Assembly (NCBI RefSeq): GCF_021390155.1
Contig: NZ_CP089985.1
Span: 2,739,001-2,803,000, forward strand
DNA length: 64,000 nt
Origin: Pseudomonas sp. HN11
Lineage (GTDB): Bacteria; Pseudomonadota; Gammaproteobacteria; Pseudomonadales; Pseudomonadaceae
Direction: 5' to 3'
Part shown: positions 19,412 through 27,840 of the stretch, in pieces
How the letters are laid out: each line of letters begins with the position of its first letter
Numbering within the stretch: the first letter of the stretch is position 1
Made by a program: the position numbers and the translations under genes
Notes under the pieces: generated by a model
The model's input: the letters and a program-made list of their open reading frames with translations, nothing else
Told to the model about the DNA's origin: nothing
Databases searched by the model: none

Positions 19412-19801
19412 TCAACCTTCGCGAAACAAATCGTGGGCATCCAGCAAGCGATAAGCGATTTCCGGCTGATTCTCCAGGCCTCGGCGGATCGCCGCCGGGA
19501 TCGATTGACGGGTCTTGCGGCACAGGCCCGGCAGCTCCTCGATCACGATCTGAATGCCACGCATGCTTTTGACCTCGGTGTGGCCTGGCGCGATATGCAC
19601 GCGAATACCCAATTGCTGGTACATCAACTGTTGCATGCGTTCCAGGTCTTGCAGGCTCTTGAGGTGTTCAAGGCGGTCGAGCAGTTTTTTCTCTTCCTGC
19701 CGCGTGAGGCTGAGGATACGCAGGTCGGCGCCCGGCGCTTGCAGCAATTGTTCGCGGTCGCAGACACAGGCGCCGGGTGGGCAGGATTGGCGAATTGTCA
19801 T
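19412..19801 (-). CDS. Hypothetical protein with Cys-rich N-terminus
   Basis: Not recognised with certainty. A 129-residue protein starting MTIRQSCPPGACVCDREQLL, with three cysteines in the first 14 residues that could bind a metal. A charged helical region follows (TRQEEKKLLDRLEHLKSLQD, then LERMQQLMYQQLGI) and a C-terminal part with another cysteine (EELPGLCRKTRQSIPAAIRR). No signal peptide or membrane segment. GGGAGG lies before the start. It ends two bases past the convergent oxidoreductase stop and lies upstream of aroA on the same strand with a 32-base gap, so it may be the last gene after aroA in transcription order. Confidence 0.65.
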   Translation of the reverse strand: MTIRQSCPPGACVCDREQLLQAPGADLRILSLTRQEEKKLLDRLEHLKSLQDLERMQQLMYQQLGIRVHIAPGHTEVKSMRGIQIVIEELPGLCRKTRQSIPAAIRRGLENQPEIAYRLLDAHDLFREG

Positions 19802-19833
19802 GTGCAGTGCCTCCCCATTCCGACGCCGAGCCC

Positions 19834-21090
19834 TCAGTAACTCAACTGCACCCCAAGACTGCCCAGGGCCTTCCAGTACTCAGGGTAGGTCTTGGCTACG
19901 CAGTCCGGGTCCTGGATACGGATACCCGAGACTTTCAGCCCGGCCAGGGCAAAGCACATGGCGATGCGATGGTCGGCGTGGGTGTCGATCAGCGCGGTGC
20001 AGGCGGTGCCGGCCAGGGCGGGGTCGCTGGCTACCAGCAGGTCGTCGCCTTCGATGGTCGCCAGGCCCGGGCGGATCTCGTTCAGGCCGTCATGGAGCGC
20101 CTGTACGCGGTCACATTCCTTGACCCGTAGGTTGGCCAGCTCGGTGAAGCGAACCGGGGTATTGTTGAATGCCGCGAGCACCGCCAGGGTCGGGATGGCG
20201 TCCTGCATCTGTGAACCGACCACCGTGGCCTGCATGTCTGGGAACTGCGCGATCACGGCCTGGGCCTTGGCGTCCGGCTGAGTGAAGTCGTGCGCGGCCA
20301 CGCCGATGTTGATGCGGCCACCGGTCAGCACTTCGGCGGCCCATAGGTAGGTGGCGGCGGAGGCGTCGGGTTCGATCAGGTAGTCGTGGGCGGTGTAGCC
20401 GGTTGGGGCCACGCGCCAGGTGGTGTCGTCGACCGCTTCGACCTGGGCACCGAAGGCGCGCATGCAGTCCAGGGTCAGGTCCACGTAGCCACGGGCACCA
20501 ATGTCCTTGCCAGTCAGCGCCACTTCAATCGGCGATTCGCCACAGGCCGCGAGCATCAGCAGGGCCGATACGTATTGGCTGGACAGACCGCCGTCGATTT
20601 CGAAACGCTTGGCCTTGATCTTGCCGACGCCATGCACGGTGACCGGTGGGCAGCCGGTGGGGCTGTCGACCTGGATGCCGTTCTGGCCGAGGGTTGCCAG
20701 CAGCGGGCCGATCGGGCGTTTTTGCATGTAGTCGTCGCCGTCCAGCACCACGGTGCCTTCCACGGTGGCGACGGCAGCGGTGAGGAAGCGCATGGCGGTG
20801 CCGGCGTTGCCGAGGAACAAGGGCTGCGATGGCAGTTGCAGTTTGCCTTGGCCGGTGACGACGAAGGTGGTGTCGTCCGGCTCGTCGATGGTGACGCCCA
20901 TCTGGCGCAGGGCCACGGACATGTGGCGGGTGTCGTCGCTCTTGAGTGCGCCGCTGAGGCGGCTGGTGCCTTTGGCCAGGGCGGCCAGCAGGAGGGCGCG
21001 GTTGGTAATGGATTTGGAGCCGGGGGGCGCGACCTTGCCGTTGAGGGGGAAGTTGGGCGGTGTAACGGTCACGGTTTTCTGCGAACTCAA
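19834..21090 (-). CDS. aroA: Stand-alone 5-enolpyruvylshikimate-3-phosphate synthase
   Basis: A 418-residue EPSP synthase joining shikimate-3-phosphate and phosphoenolpyruvate in the shikimate pathway. Start chosen as TTG 21088-21090, with AGGAG nine bases upstream and the protein beginning (M)SSQKTVTVTPP; ATG starts further upstream add ~70 residues of non-homologous sequence. Landmarks: PPGSKSITNRALLLAALAKG (Lys25), the PEP loop LGNAGTAMRF (Gly97), DGDDYMQKRPIGPL, GGLSSQYVSALLML, ANLRVKECDR, and DTHADHRIAMCFAL. The residue aligned with E. coli Pro101 is Phe102. Many pseudomonads also carry a TyrA-AroA fusion elsewhere, so this could be a second copy. The gene precedes the Cys-rich hypothetical gene by 32 bases. 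Confidence 0.93.
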   Translation of the reverse strand: MSSQKTVTVTPPNFPLNGKVAPPGSKSITNRALLLAALAKGTSRLSGALKSDDTRHMSVALRQMGVTIDEPDDTTFVVTGQGKLQLPSQPLFLGNAGTAMRFLTAAVATVEGTVVLDGDDYMQKRPIGPLLATLGQNGIQVDSPTGCPPVTVHGVGKIKAKRFEIDGGLSSQYVSALLMLAACGESPIEVALTGKDIGARGYVDLTLDCMRAFGAQVEAVDDTTWRVAPTGYTAHDYLIEPDASAATYLWAAEVLTGGRINIGVAAHDFTQPDAKAQAVIAQFPDMQATVVGSQMQDAIPTLAVLAAFNNTPVRFTELANLRVKECDRVQALHDGLNEIRPGLATIEGDDLLVASDPALAGTACTALIDTHADHRIAMCFALAGLKVSGIRIQDPDCVAKTYPEYWKALGSLGVQLSY

Positions 21091-21234
21091 GGTACAAGGC
21101 TCCTGATTCAAGGCGAGGGCGGCGGGCGGAGTTGAATAATCGGGTATAGATGTGGTGCTTGTCGAGCTTGGGGTGATGATGTCGGGTTTATTCAACTGGG
21201 GGAGCTGGCTTGCCAGCGATGGCGGTCTAACGGT

Positions 21235-21333
21235 GTACATATCCGTTATTTGGGTAACGGCGGCTAACCCGGCGTCCTGCCGGGTTACCCACGGATTCAA
21301 GCCTGCGTTCGGCCAGCGTGTTTGACGGGGCGC
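21235..21333. repeat. Intergenic repeat element, copy A
   Basis: Two conserved blocks, 21235-21261 (GTACATATCCGTTATTTGGG then TAACGGC) and 21310-21333 (CGGCCAGCGTGTTTGACGGG then GCGC), recur in the same order and orientation at 34949-34975 and 35025-35048. The 48-49 bases between them differ. It lies between the UPF0149 gene's 3' end and the aroA start. The middle of this copy can form a hairpin (AACCCGGCG/CGCCGGGTT-like). Confidence 0.7.
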
Positions 21334-21373
21334 TTAAGATCAAGATCAAAAGCTAAAGCAGAGCGAAGTCGAA

Positions 21374-21928
21374 TTATCGTTTCGACAGCCAGTAATCATG
21401 CAGGGCTAGCGCTGCCGGTTCGATTTCGCTGACGCGTTGCTGGTGTGCTTGCACATCCAGGTCGGCCGGGAGTTCGAAGTTGTCCTGTTCGGCGCACCAG
21501 GAGATTTTTTCCAGCAGTGCAGCCTGCTCTGTCGGCAGTTCCGGCCAGTTGCCGATGGCGGCGCCACGGATGTAGCCAAAGCACCACTCTTCGGCGAGGG
21601 TCACTGTGTGGCCTTGGTGTTCGGTGTCGTCGAAGCGGGCTTTGAAGCCGGTGGCGTCGGTCGCCAATTGTCCGGCCAAGGTGTTGATGTGGCGCACGCA
21701 CAGTTCGAGGAAGGTTTGCGCTTCGTCCATGTTGTCCCACTCCGGGTTCTGGCCGCCCCAGATTGCCGGGAACCACTCGGCCACGTCCACCTGGACCGGG
21801 CTGGACACCAGCGCGGTGAAGTAGCCGTCGAGTTCGGCCAGGTTCAACACCGAGTGGTCGTCGCCGTACTTGAGCAGGGTGTTTTCGATGAATTCGAATT
21901 CGGCAGGGGTCAGAGGTTGGGCGTGCAT
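21374..21928 (-). CDS. UPF0149 (YecA/YgfB-like) family protein
   Basis: A 184-residue cytosolic protein. Start chosen at MHAQPLTPAEFEFIENTLLK, seven bases after AAGGA; two further ATGs upstream are too close to the ribosome site. Family features are the N-terminal LNLAELDGYFTALVSSP, DEAQTFLELCVRHIN, and the GYIRGAAIGN segment typical of UPF0149. The SEC-C zinc-binding tail of full YecA is absent; the protein ends LALHDYWLSKR. YgfB in P. aeruginosa affects beta-lactamase regulation, but this paralogue's role is not known. It stands alone between a repeat element and the ClC relic. Confidence 0.8.
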   Translation of the reverse strand: MHAQPLTPAEFEFIENTLLKYGDDHSVLNLAELDGYFTALVSSPVQVDVAEWFPAIWGGQNPEWDNMDEAQTFLELCVRHINTLAGQLATDATGFKARFDDTEHQGHTVTLAEEWCFGYIRGAAIGNWPELPTEQAALLEKISWCAEQDNFELPADLDVQAHQQRVSEIEPAALALHDYWLSKR

Positions 21929-22003
21929 GGGCATATCCTTCAAACGTCTAGCGCCGCGAATGGGGGCGGCTTAAAGCGCAAAGGATGGCGTGTGTGCGGG
22001 GTT

Positions 22004-22270
22004 TTATCCAGCATTTTCCCAGCGCTTGCACAGCTTGCTGACGCACACCGAGCCAACCACCAATACGGCCAAGCGTCGCTCGGGCGAAGCGGCCGTCACG
22101 CCCCACAGGAAGCTTTCATGGCTGACCAGGCTGTCGAGGCTGTAGCCATAGGCCAGGTGCTGAATGCCATGTAGCAGCAGGGCGAGCAACATCCCGCCCA
22201 AGCCGGCACCAATGCCGGTCAGCACAACCACCAGGGCCAGGATCAAGGATGAACGAAACGTGGAGGGCAT
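22004..22270 (-). pseudogene. N-terminal remnant of a ClC-family chloride channel gene
   Basis: An 88-codon frame begins MPSTFRSSLILALVVVLTGI and continues GAGLGGMLLALLLHGIQHLA, then ESFLWGVTAASPERRLAVLV. This reads like the first transmembrane helix and following loop of bacterial ClC channels, which normally exceed 400 residues. After RRLAVLVVG the similarity stops and the frame ends in unrelated WENAG. Only the first helix remains, so no channel can form. It is probably a deletion relic. Confidence 0.7.
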
Positions 22271-22462
22271 AGACGGCTCCAGGCAGTGGCCCCGATTGTA
22301 TAGCTGATAAACCGCGCTTCCCGTGTGAAATGTAATGACACTGCACGAACCTTGGGTCTACAACATTTCATTACGTTTGCCCGTCCCGTTTTTGGCCGAT
22401 GTGCCGTTACGCTCCCTTGTTATAGTTCGGGCCTTATCACTCGCCAGTCAGGGATCACTGCC

Positions 22463-23275
22463 ATGTCCGAATACCAAGCTTTCGTCGTCGAACTCACCGG
22501 CAACGTTGCCCATGTGCAGATCAACCGTCCGGAAAAGATCAACGCGATGAACGCAGCCTTCTGGACCGAAATCATCGACATCTTCCAGTGGGTCGAAGAC
22601 ACCGACGCCGTACGCGCCGTGGTGCTCAGCGGTGCTGGCAAGCATTTTTCCTCCGGCATCGACCTGATGATGCTGGCCTCGGTGGCCAATGAATTCGGCA
22701 AGGACGTGGGCCGCAACGCACGCTTGCTGCGCCGCAAGATCCTTGAGCTGCAAGCCTCGTTCAATGCCGTCGACAACTGCCGCAAGCCGGTGCTGGCGGC
22801 GGTTCAAGGTTACTGCATCGGCGGCGCCATCGACCTGATCAGCGCCTGCGACATGCGCTATGCCGCCGAAGGCGCGCAATTCTCCATCAAGGAGATCGAC
22901 ATCGGCATGGCCGCCGACGTCGGCACCCTGCAACGCCTGCCACGTATCATCGGCGACGGTATGCTACGGGAACTGGCCTACACCGGTCGCCAGTTCGGCG
23001 CTGAAGAGGCGCGCAGCATCGGCCTGGTCAACCGCGTCTATCCCGATCAGGACAGTCTGTTGGCCGGCGTCATGGAAGTCGCCCATGAAATCGCCGCCAA
23101 ATCGCCGATCGCGGTCACCGGTACCAAGGCCATGATCAGTTACATGCGTGACCATACAGTCAACGATGGCCTGGAATACGTTGCCACCTGGAACTCGGCT
23201 ATGTTGCAATCAAACGACCTGCGCGTGGCCATCGCGGCCCACATGAGTAAGCAGAACCCCGAATTCGTGGATTGA
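22463..23275 (+). CDS. Crotonase-family protein, likely delta3,5-delta2,4-dienoyl-CoA isomerase
   Basis: A 270-residue crotonase starting [20 protein letters not shown]. The oxyanion-hole segments are clear ([17 protein letters not shown] and [20 protein letters not shown]). The block [20 protein letters not shown] closely matches ECH1-type dienoyl-CoA isomerases, including the acidic residues (Glu, Asp) used for proton shuttling. That is more specific than plain enoyl-CoA hydratase, whose two catalytic glutamates are placed differently. The likely role is beta-oxidation of unsaturated fatty acids with odd-position double bonds. nudC starts five bases after its stop, so the two probably form an operon. 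Confidence 0.87.
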   Translation: MSEYQAFVVELTGNVAHVQINRPEKINAMNAAFWTEIIDIFQWVEDTDAVRAVVLSGAGKHFSSGIDLMMLASVANEFGKDVGRNARLLRRKILELQASFNAVDNCRKPVLAAVQGYCIGGAIDLISACDMRYAAEGAQFSIKEIDIGMAADVGTLQRLPRIIGDGMLRELAYTGRQFGAEEARSIGLVNRVYPDQDSLLAGVMEVAHEIAAKSPIAVTGTKAMISYMRDHTVNDGLEYVATWNSAMLQSNDLRVAIAAHMSKQNPEFVD

Positions 23276-23280
23276 CTGAC

Positions 23281-24114
23281 ATGACCCCAGGCTGGATTAC
23301 CACAACGCTGCTGGACAACGACACCCCCGGCGGCTGGGCCGTTGCCCGCAGCCGCGACGGCTTTTTGCATGACACCAACGGCCCGCTGTTCCCCAGGGAA
23401 TGGCTCAAGCGCCAGGACCTGTCGGTGTTTGCCGAACATGGCATCGGCCACCTTGATGGCGAGCCGGTGTACCTGCTGGAACTCAACTCGGCGGCTGAAG
23501 TGCCGGGCTGCAGCTGGCAGGGCCTGCGTGGTTTCATGCTGCAAGGCGATCATACCCTTTACAAGGTGTTGGGTTACGCGGCGCAGATCGGCACCTGGGC
23601 CCGCGAGCACAGGTTTTGTGGCAGTTGCGGCCAGGCCATGGTCCAGGTGCCGCGCGAGCGGGCGATGCATTGCCAGGCTTGCGACTTGCGCTGCTACCCG
23701 CGTATCTCGCCAAGCATGATCGTGCTGGTGACCCGTGGTGACGAGATTCTGCTGGCGCGTTCGCCACGGTTTGTCACGGGGGTGTACAGCACGCTGGCGG
23801 GGTTTGCCGAGCCGGGCGAGTCGGCCGAAGACTGCTTGATTCGCGAGGTCCGTGAGGAGGTGCAGCTGGAGGTCAAGAACATCCAGTACATGGGCAGCCA
23901 GTGCTGGCCGTTCCCCCATTCGATGATGCTCGGCTTCCATGCCGAGTACGCCGGGGGCGATATCGTGCCCCAGGCCGATGAGATCGAAGACGCACAGTGG
24001 TTCAATATTCACGACTTGCCGCCGTTGCCGGCGTCACGCTCGATTGCGCGTTACCTGATCGACCTCTACCTGGCCCGTCGGTTAGGCCACGCTGAACCAG
24101 TGTTGCCAGGCTAG
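23281..24114 (+). CDS. nudC: NAD(+) diphosphatase / NADH pyrophosphatase NudC
   Basis: A 277-residue Nudix hydrolase starting [14 protein letters not shown]. NudC cleaves NAD(H) to NMN(H) and AMP and also removes NAD caps from RNA. The zinc ribbon is complete, with [14 protein letters not shown] and [12 protein letters not shown] supplying four cysteines. The Nudix box [20 protein letters not shown] follows, and the family-specific [14 protein letters not shown] comes after it. The start codon is five bases after the crotonase stop. Its last 33 bases overlap the convergent TauE/SafE gene. Confidence 0.94.
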   Translation: MTPGWITTTLLDNDTPGGWAVARSRDGFLHDTNGPLFPREWLKRQDLSVFAEHGIGHLDGEPVYLLELNSAAEVPGCSWQGLRGFMLQGDHTLYKVLGYAAQIGTWAREHRFCGSCGQAMVQVPRERAMHCQACDLRCYPRISPSMIVLVTRGDEILLARSPRFVTGVYSTLAGFAEPGESAEDCLIREVREEVQLEVKNIQYMGSQCWPFPHSMMLGFHAEYAGGDIVPQADEIEDAQWFNIHDLPPLPASRSIARYLIDLYLARRLGHAEPVLPG

Positions 24115-24861
24115 GCGCACCGTCAGGCCAAGGACCACGGTGATAAACACCGGACGAATGAATTTGGCGCCGCCGCTGATCGCGCTGCGTGCGCCAAAGA
24201 ACGCGCCACACATCACCGACACGCCCATGGCCAGGCCGACGATCCAATCCACCGAGCCATTGATGATGAACACCGTCAGCGCCGCGGCGTTGCTGACGAA
24301 GTTCATGCTGCGCGCTACGCCGCTGGCCTTTACCAGATCGATGGGGTGCAACAACATCGTGCTCACGGTCCAAAACGCTCCCGTACCGGGGCCGGCCACG
24401 CCATCGTAGAAGCCCAGGCCGAAGCCCTGGGTGGATTGCCATTTTTTCTTGATCGGCGCGTCTGCATCCAGCGGCGCCTTGGGCGTGCCGCCAAACAGCA
24501 GGTACACGCCACAGGCGAATACGATCACCGGCAGCATCTTGTTCAGGGTTTCAGCGGGCAGGTAGTGGGCGACCACGGCGCCGGTCAGCGCACCGATCAG
24601 CGTGCCGACGATGGCATGCACCCACTGGCGCGGATGGAACAGTTTGCGGCGATAAAAGGTGAAGCTGGCGGTGGCCGAGCCGAAGGTGGAACTGAGCTTG
24701 TTGGTGCCCAGTACCAGGTGCGGCGGCATGCCGGCGGTGAGCAGCGCAGGGGTGGTGAGCAAACCGCCGCCGCCTGCAATGGCATCGATGAAACCGGCGA
24801 TAAAGGCGACAACGGCCAGGATGGCGAGGGTGGTGAGGTCTACGCTGAGTTCGAAGGGCAT
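24082..24861 (-). CDS. TauE/SafE-family anion exporter
   Basis: A 259-residue membrane protein with about eight hydrophobic helices. It contains the two family repeats beginning [20 protein letters not shown] and [20 protein letters not shown]. TauE/SafE (DUF81) proteins are thought to export sulfite, sulfoacetate or related organosulfur anions; the substrate is not evident here because no sulfur-metabolism genes adjoin. It is convergent with nudC, overlapping it by 33 bases at the 3' ends. A REPIN lies in the gap upstream of its start. Confidence 0.9.
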   Translation of the reverse strand: MPFELSVDLTTLAILAVVAFIAGFIDAIAGGGGLLTTPALLTAGMPPHLVLGTNKLSSTFGSATASFTFYRRKLFHPRQWVHAIVGTLIGALTGAVVAHYLPAETLNKMLPVIVFACGVYLLFGGTPKAPLDADAPIKKKWQSTQGFGLGFYDGVAGPGTGAFWTVSTMLLHPIDLVKASGVARSMNFVSNAAALTVFIINGSVDWIVGLAMGVSVMCGAFFGARSAISGGAKFIRPVFITVVLGLTVRLAWQHWFSVA

Positions 24862-24948
24862 GGGCAGGGCTTATTCTTGGCAGGGTGCGCAGCGAGAGGG
24901 CGGCGCCAAAGGCCTGCATCTTACCTGCCGGATGTATCGAGAACCAAA

Positions 24949-25036
24949 TGTGGGAGCGGGCTTGTTCGCGAATGCAGTGTGTCAGTCAAAATATCCATAA
25001 CTGACCCACCGCGTTCACGAGCAAGCCCGCTTCCCA
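24949..25036. repeat. REPIN 1 (paired inverted REP)
   Basis: TGTGGGAGCGGGCTTGTTCG near the left end and CACGAGCAAGCCCGCTTCCC near the right end form inverted REP copies around about 40 bases, as in P. fluorescens REPINs. It lies between the TauE/SafE gene and pcs. Copies 2 and 3 are at 27732 and 56417. Confidence 0.85.
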
Positions 25037-25049
25037 TTGGTAACCGCGA

Positions 25050-25769
25050 TCAACCGTGACGTTTCTCCAGCCACTCCAGCGCGGTCCGCCAGATACAAAT
25101 CCCCAGGAAATACGCCGACATCACCGACCACAACCCAAACGTCCATGGGTTGGTGTTCGGGTAATCCACCACCATCAAGAAGCTGCACAGCAGCCAGATC
25201 GTGGTCACTGCGATATTGATCGGCATGAAGCGCTTGACCCGGAACGGGTGCAGGAATTTCATCGGCGTCACGGTCAACAATGCCAGGCCGATCACCGTAA
25301 GCAAGGTGACCCAGGCTTCCGGCTGGATGATATAGACGCACAGGGCCACTACGTTCCATGCGGCAGGGAAGCCGACAAAGTAGTTGTCCTTGCTCTTCAT
25401 GTTCACATTGCAGAAGCAGAACAGCGACGACACCAGGATCACCGACACCGTAAACAGGTGGGTAAAGTCCGGCAGGTCGATGTAGCGGTAGATGAACAAG
25501 GCTGGAATGAATACGTAGGTGAGGTAGTCGATCACCAGGTCCAGCACCGAACCGTCGAAGCTCGGCAAGACCGTGCTGACGTTCACCCGTCGCGCCAGTG
25601 AACCGTCGACACCGTCCACTACCAGTGCCAGGCCCAGCCACAGCAGGCAGGCCTTGGGTGAGTTTTCCAGCAGCGCCAGGGTGGCCAGGAAGGCCAATAC
25701 CACACCGGTGGCGGTAAAGCCGTGGGCGCCCCAGGCTTTGAGTCTGGCTACATGCAGGGTCGATATCAC
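25050..25769 (-). CDS. pcs: Phosphatidylcholine synthase
   Basis: A 239-residue membrane enzyme that condenses CDP-diacylglycerol and choline to phosphatidylcholine and CMP. Start taken at GTG 25767-25769 (VISTLHVARLKAWGAHGFTA), eight bases after TTGGAG; longer ATG starts upstream add unrelated sequence. The CDP-alcohol phosphotransferase motif is present: Asp52, Asp55-Gly56, Ala59-Arg60, Gly73, Asp77, Asp81. The spacing between AR and G is longer than the general consensus, as expected for the Pcs subgroup. Around eight hydrophobic helices follow. The gene is isolated, so choline supply is presumably external. Confidence 0.92.
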   Translation of the reverse strand: MISTLHVARLKAWGAHGFTATGVVLAFLATLALLENSPKACLLWLGLALVVDGVDGSLARRVNVSTVLPSFDGSVLDLVIDYLTYVFIPALFIYRYIDLPDFTHLFTVSVILVSSLFCFCNVNMKSKDNYFVGFPAAWNVVALCVYIIQPEAWVTLLTVIGLALLTVTPMKFLHPFRVKRFMPINIAVTTIWLLCSFLMVVDYPNTNPWTFGLWSVMSAYFLGICIWRTALEWLEKRHG

Positions 25770-25918
25770 GGGCGGTTCTCCAAATGGTGAAACGGGGCAG
25801 CCGACAACGTGACGCCGTCGAGTCTGGCCGGGGAATGCAGGTATCGACCGGGAAGGGGGCAATAAGGTTCACCACCCCGGTGTATCACTTAGCGTAGCAA
25901 GCGTAAGACGTTTCGGCA

Positions 25919-26833
25919 TCAGCCCTGGCGGAACACCAGTGCCTTCAAGCCACTTTGTGGGTCGATATCCGGGAATTCCGGCGGGTTTTCCAGGCGCTCG
26001 ACAAAGCGCAGGCCCGGTGCTTCGTGGGTCACGCCGTCGATCAGGAAGTCTTCGCCGAACGCCGGATCATTCATGCAGGCCAATACGGTGCCTTGTGGCG
26101 TGAGCAAAGCCGGCAAGCGACGCAGTACGCGTTGGTAGTCCTTGGTCAGCAGGAAACTGCCTTTCTGGAACGACGGCGGGTCGATGATCACCAGATCATA
26201 CGGGCCGCTATGGGTAACTTTGGCCCAGGATTTGAACAGGTCGTGGCCCAGGAAGCTAACGTTGCTGAGGTCATGACCATTCAGGCGATGGTTGTCGCGA
26301 CCACGGCTCAGCGCACCACGGGCCATGTCGAGGTTTACTACATGATCGGCGCCGCCCTCAATGGCCGCCACGGAAAATCCGCAGGTGTAGGCAAACAGAT
26401 TGAGCACACGTCGGCCCTTGGCCTGCTCTCGCACCCAAGTGCGCCCGTAGCGCATGTCGAGGAACAGCCCGCTATTCTGTTTTTTACCCAGGTCGATCAG
26501 GTAGTGCAGGCCGCCTTCCGTAATGGTCAGCTCGTCGACGGGTGCGCCCACCAGCCATTCAGTAGTGCTTTGCGGCAGGTAACGGTGTTGCAACGCGACA
26601 GTGTAAGTACCGAACCCGGTTTGCAGCAGCTGTTTCAACGCTTCCAGCTGGGTAGCGTCCGGTTCCTTGAACAACGAGACCAGCAGCACACCTTGCAACC
26701 AGTCCACCGTCAGTTGCTCCAGGCCCGGCCAGCAACGTCCACGGCCATGGAACAGACGCCGGGTTTCGTCCGGTGGGCTCGCCAGGGCGGTGAGCAGGTG
26801 AGCGTGCAGGGTGGCGAGTGCGTCTGGGTTCAT
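25919..26833 (-). CDS. Class I SAM-dependent RNA methyltransferase, RlmI-like
   Basis: A 304-residue protein starting MNPDALATLHAHLLTALASP; a longer start at 26938 lacks support. The C-terminal two-thirds is a Rossmann methyltransferase: LDMRYGRTWVREQAKGRRVL, NLFAYTCGFSVAAIEGGA (motif I region), VVNLDMARGALSRGRDN, and catalytic-type DLVIIDPPSFQKGSF. The FLDMR and DPPSF motifs are shared with RlmI/RlmK-type 23S rRNA methyltransferases (PF10672). It lacks an N-terminal PUA domain, so it is a shorter relative and its exact target is unknown. It diverges from the aceE fragment, with 113 bases between. Confidence 0.82.
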   Translation of the reverse strand: MNPDALATLHAHLLTALASPPDETRRLFHGRGRCWPGLEQLTVDWLQGVLLVSLFKEPDATQLEALKQLLQTGFGTYTVALQHRYLPQSTTEWLVGAPVDELTITEGGLHYLIDLGKKQNSGLFLDMRYGRTWVREQAKGRRVLNLFAYTCGFSVAAIEGGADHVVNLDMARGALSRGRDNHRLNGHDLSNVSFLGHDLFKSWAKVTHSGPYDLVIIDPPSFQKGSFLLTKDYQRVLRRLPALLTPQGTVLACMNDPAFGEDFLIDGVTHEAPGLRFVERLENPPEFPDIDPQSGLKALVFRQG

Positions 26834-26946
26834 CGTTAAACGTCGGTCGTTGAGCGGGCGGCATTTTAAACACAATTGCGGGCTTTCGTCCTGTTTGAGC
26901 ATAACGTGCTCATAAAGAGAAGATTGGCAGTGATTCATGCTCCTGG

Positions 26947-27165
26947 CTGATGCCGGACTTCTGGCAGTTTCCCACCGGCTCCATGGGCATCGGCCCCATC
27001 AGCGCGATTTTCCAGGCGCGTTTCATGCGTTGTCTGCAGCACCGCAACTTGCAGGACACCACCGACCGTCACGTCTGGGGCGTCATTGGCGATGGCGAGA
27101 TGGACGAACCGGAAAGCATGTCAGCCCTGACCTTGGTCGCCCGCGAAGCCTCTTGGACTCGCTGA
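26947..27165 (+). pseudogene. Internal fragment of aceE (pyruvate dehydrogenase E1)
   Basis: Codons from 26947 read LMPDFWQFPTGSMGIGPISA, then IFQARFMRCLQHRNLQDTTD, then VIGDGEMDEPESMSALTLVA. This is the thiamine-diphosphate-binding segment of AceE, whose full protein is about 880 residues. Similarity ends abruptly at VARE near 27147 and is followed by a stop at 27163-27165; upstream there is no aceE sequence. Some diagnostic residues differ (VIGDGE for VFGDGE), indicating drift. It is a non-functional relic of about 200 bases. Confidence 0.85.
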
Positions 27166-27201
27166 CGGGCGCACATCCAAATGTGGTGACTTGTGGTGTT
27201 T

Positions 27202-27690
27202 TTAGACAGTGGCGATCAGAGCGGGCCCAAACGCTTCCTTCAAGAACCCGGGGGCGATGTACCGCTCGTAATGCGCCTCGGACAGCAAGAAAAACTCCCG
27301 GTCAATCGCATCTCGCAGATCCGCCAGGCTTCGTTCGCGAAACTCCGGCAGCAACGCCAGCCCGTACGCTTCCAACTTGGAAATCACCCGCGCACCCCGG
27401 GCAATCAGCTGGTACGCCCAGCAATACGGCGACTGGTGCGGCATGAAACGGATCTTGCGGTTTTCCAGTTGCTGACGCAGCAGGTGCGCATCAAACACCT
27501 CCAGCTTGCTGGCCATGACCTGCACCAGCAATTGCTCCAGGCGCAGCCATACCGCCTGTTTCTCCTCGGCGTTATAGCCGTTCCACTGGATCACTTCATG
27601 GTGATAACGCTTGCAGCCCCGGCAGACCAGGTCCCCGTAAACGGTGGAGCACAGGCCGACGCAGGGCGTCTTGATGGTTTGATTGGGCAT
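27202..27690 (-). CDS. DUF1289-containing Fe-S/zinc-type small protein
   Basis: A 162-residue protein starting MPNQTIKTPCVGLCSTVYGD. The DUF1289 motif is obvious at the N-terminus, with four cysteines in TPCVGLCSTVYGDLVCRGCK, then RYHHEVIQWNGY. The remainder is helical (VWLRLEQLLVQVMASKLEVF). The long C-terminal extension with CWAYQLIARGARVISKLEAY is typical of the pseudomonad version of this family. Role unknown; the Cys set suggests metal binding. It lies between the aceE relic and a REPIN. Confidence 0.8.
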   Translation of the reverse strand: MPNQTIKTPCVGLCSTVYGDLVCRGCKRYHHEVIQWNGYNAEEKQAVWLRLEQLLVQVMASKLEVFDAHLLRQQLENRKIRFMPHQSPYCWAYQLIARGARVISKLEAYGLALLPEFRERSLADLRDAIDREFFLLSEAHYERYIAPGFLKEAFGPALIATV

Positions 27691-27731
27691 AAAGGGCAAT
27701 TTGCAAAGTCTGTAAAACACCGCAGACCCAA

Positions 27732-27820
27732 TGTGGGAGCGGGCTTGCTCGCGAAAGCGGTGTATCAGTTACCAGATTTATCAACTGACACTCCGCATTC
27801 GCGAGCAAGCCCGCTCCCAC
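27732..27820. repeat. REPIN 2 (paired inverted REP)
   Basis: TGTGGGAGCGGGCTTGCTCG at the left and CGCGAGCAAGCCCGCTCCCA at the right are near-perfect inverted REP copies with about 50 bases between. It fills most of the gap between the DUF1289 gene start and the nrdB 3' end and may act as a transcript-end structure. Confidence 0.9.
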
Positions 27821-27840
27821 AGTCAGGTCAGTGTTGTCGA

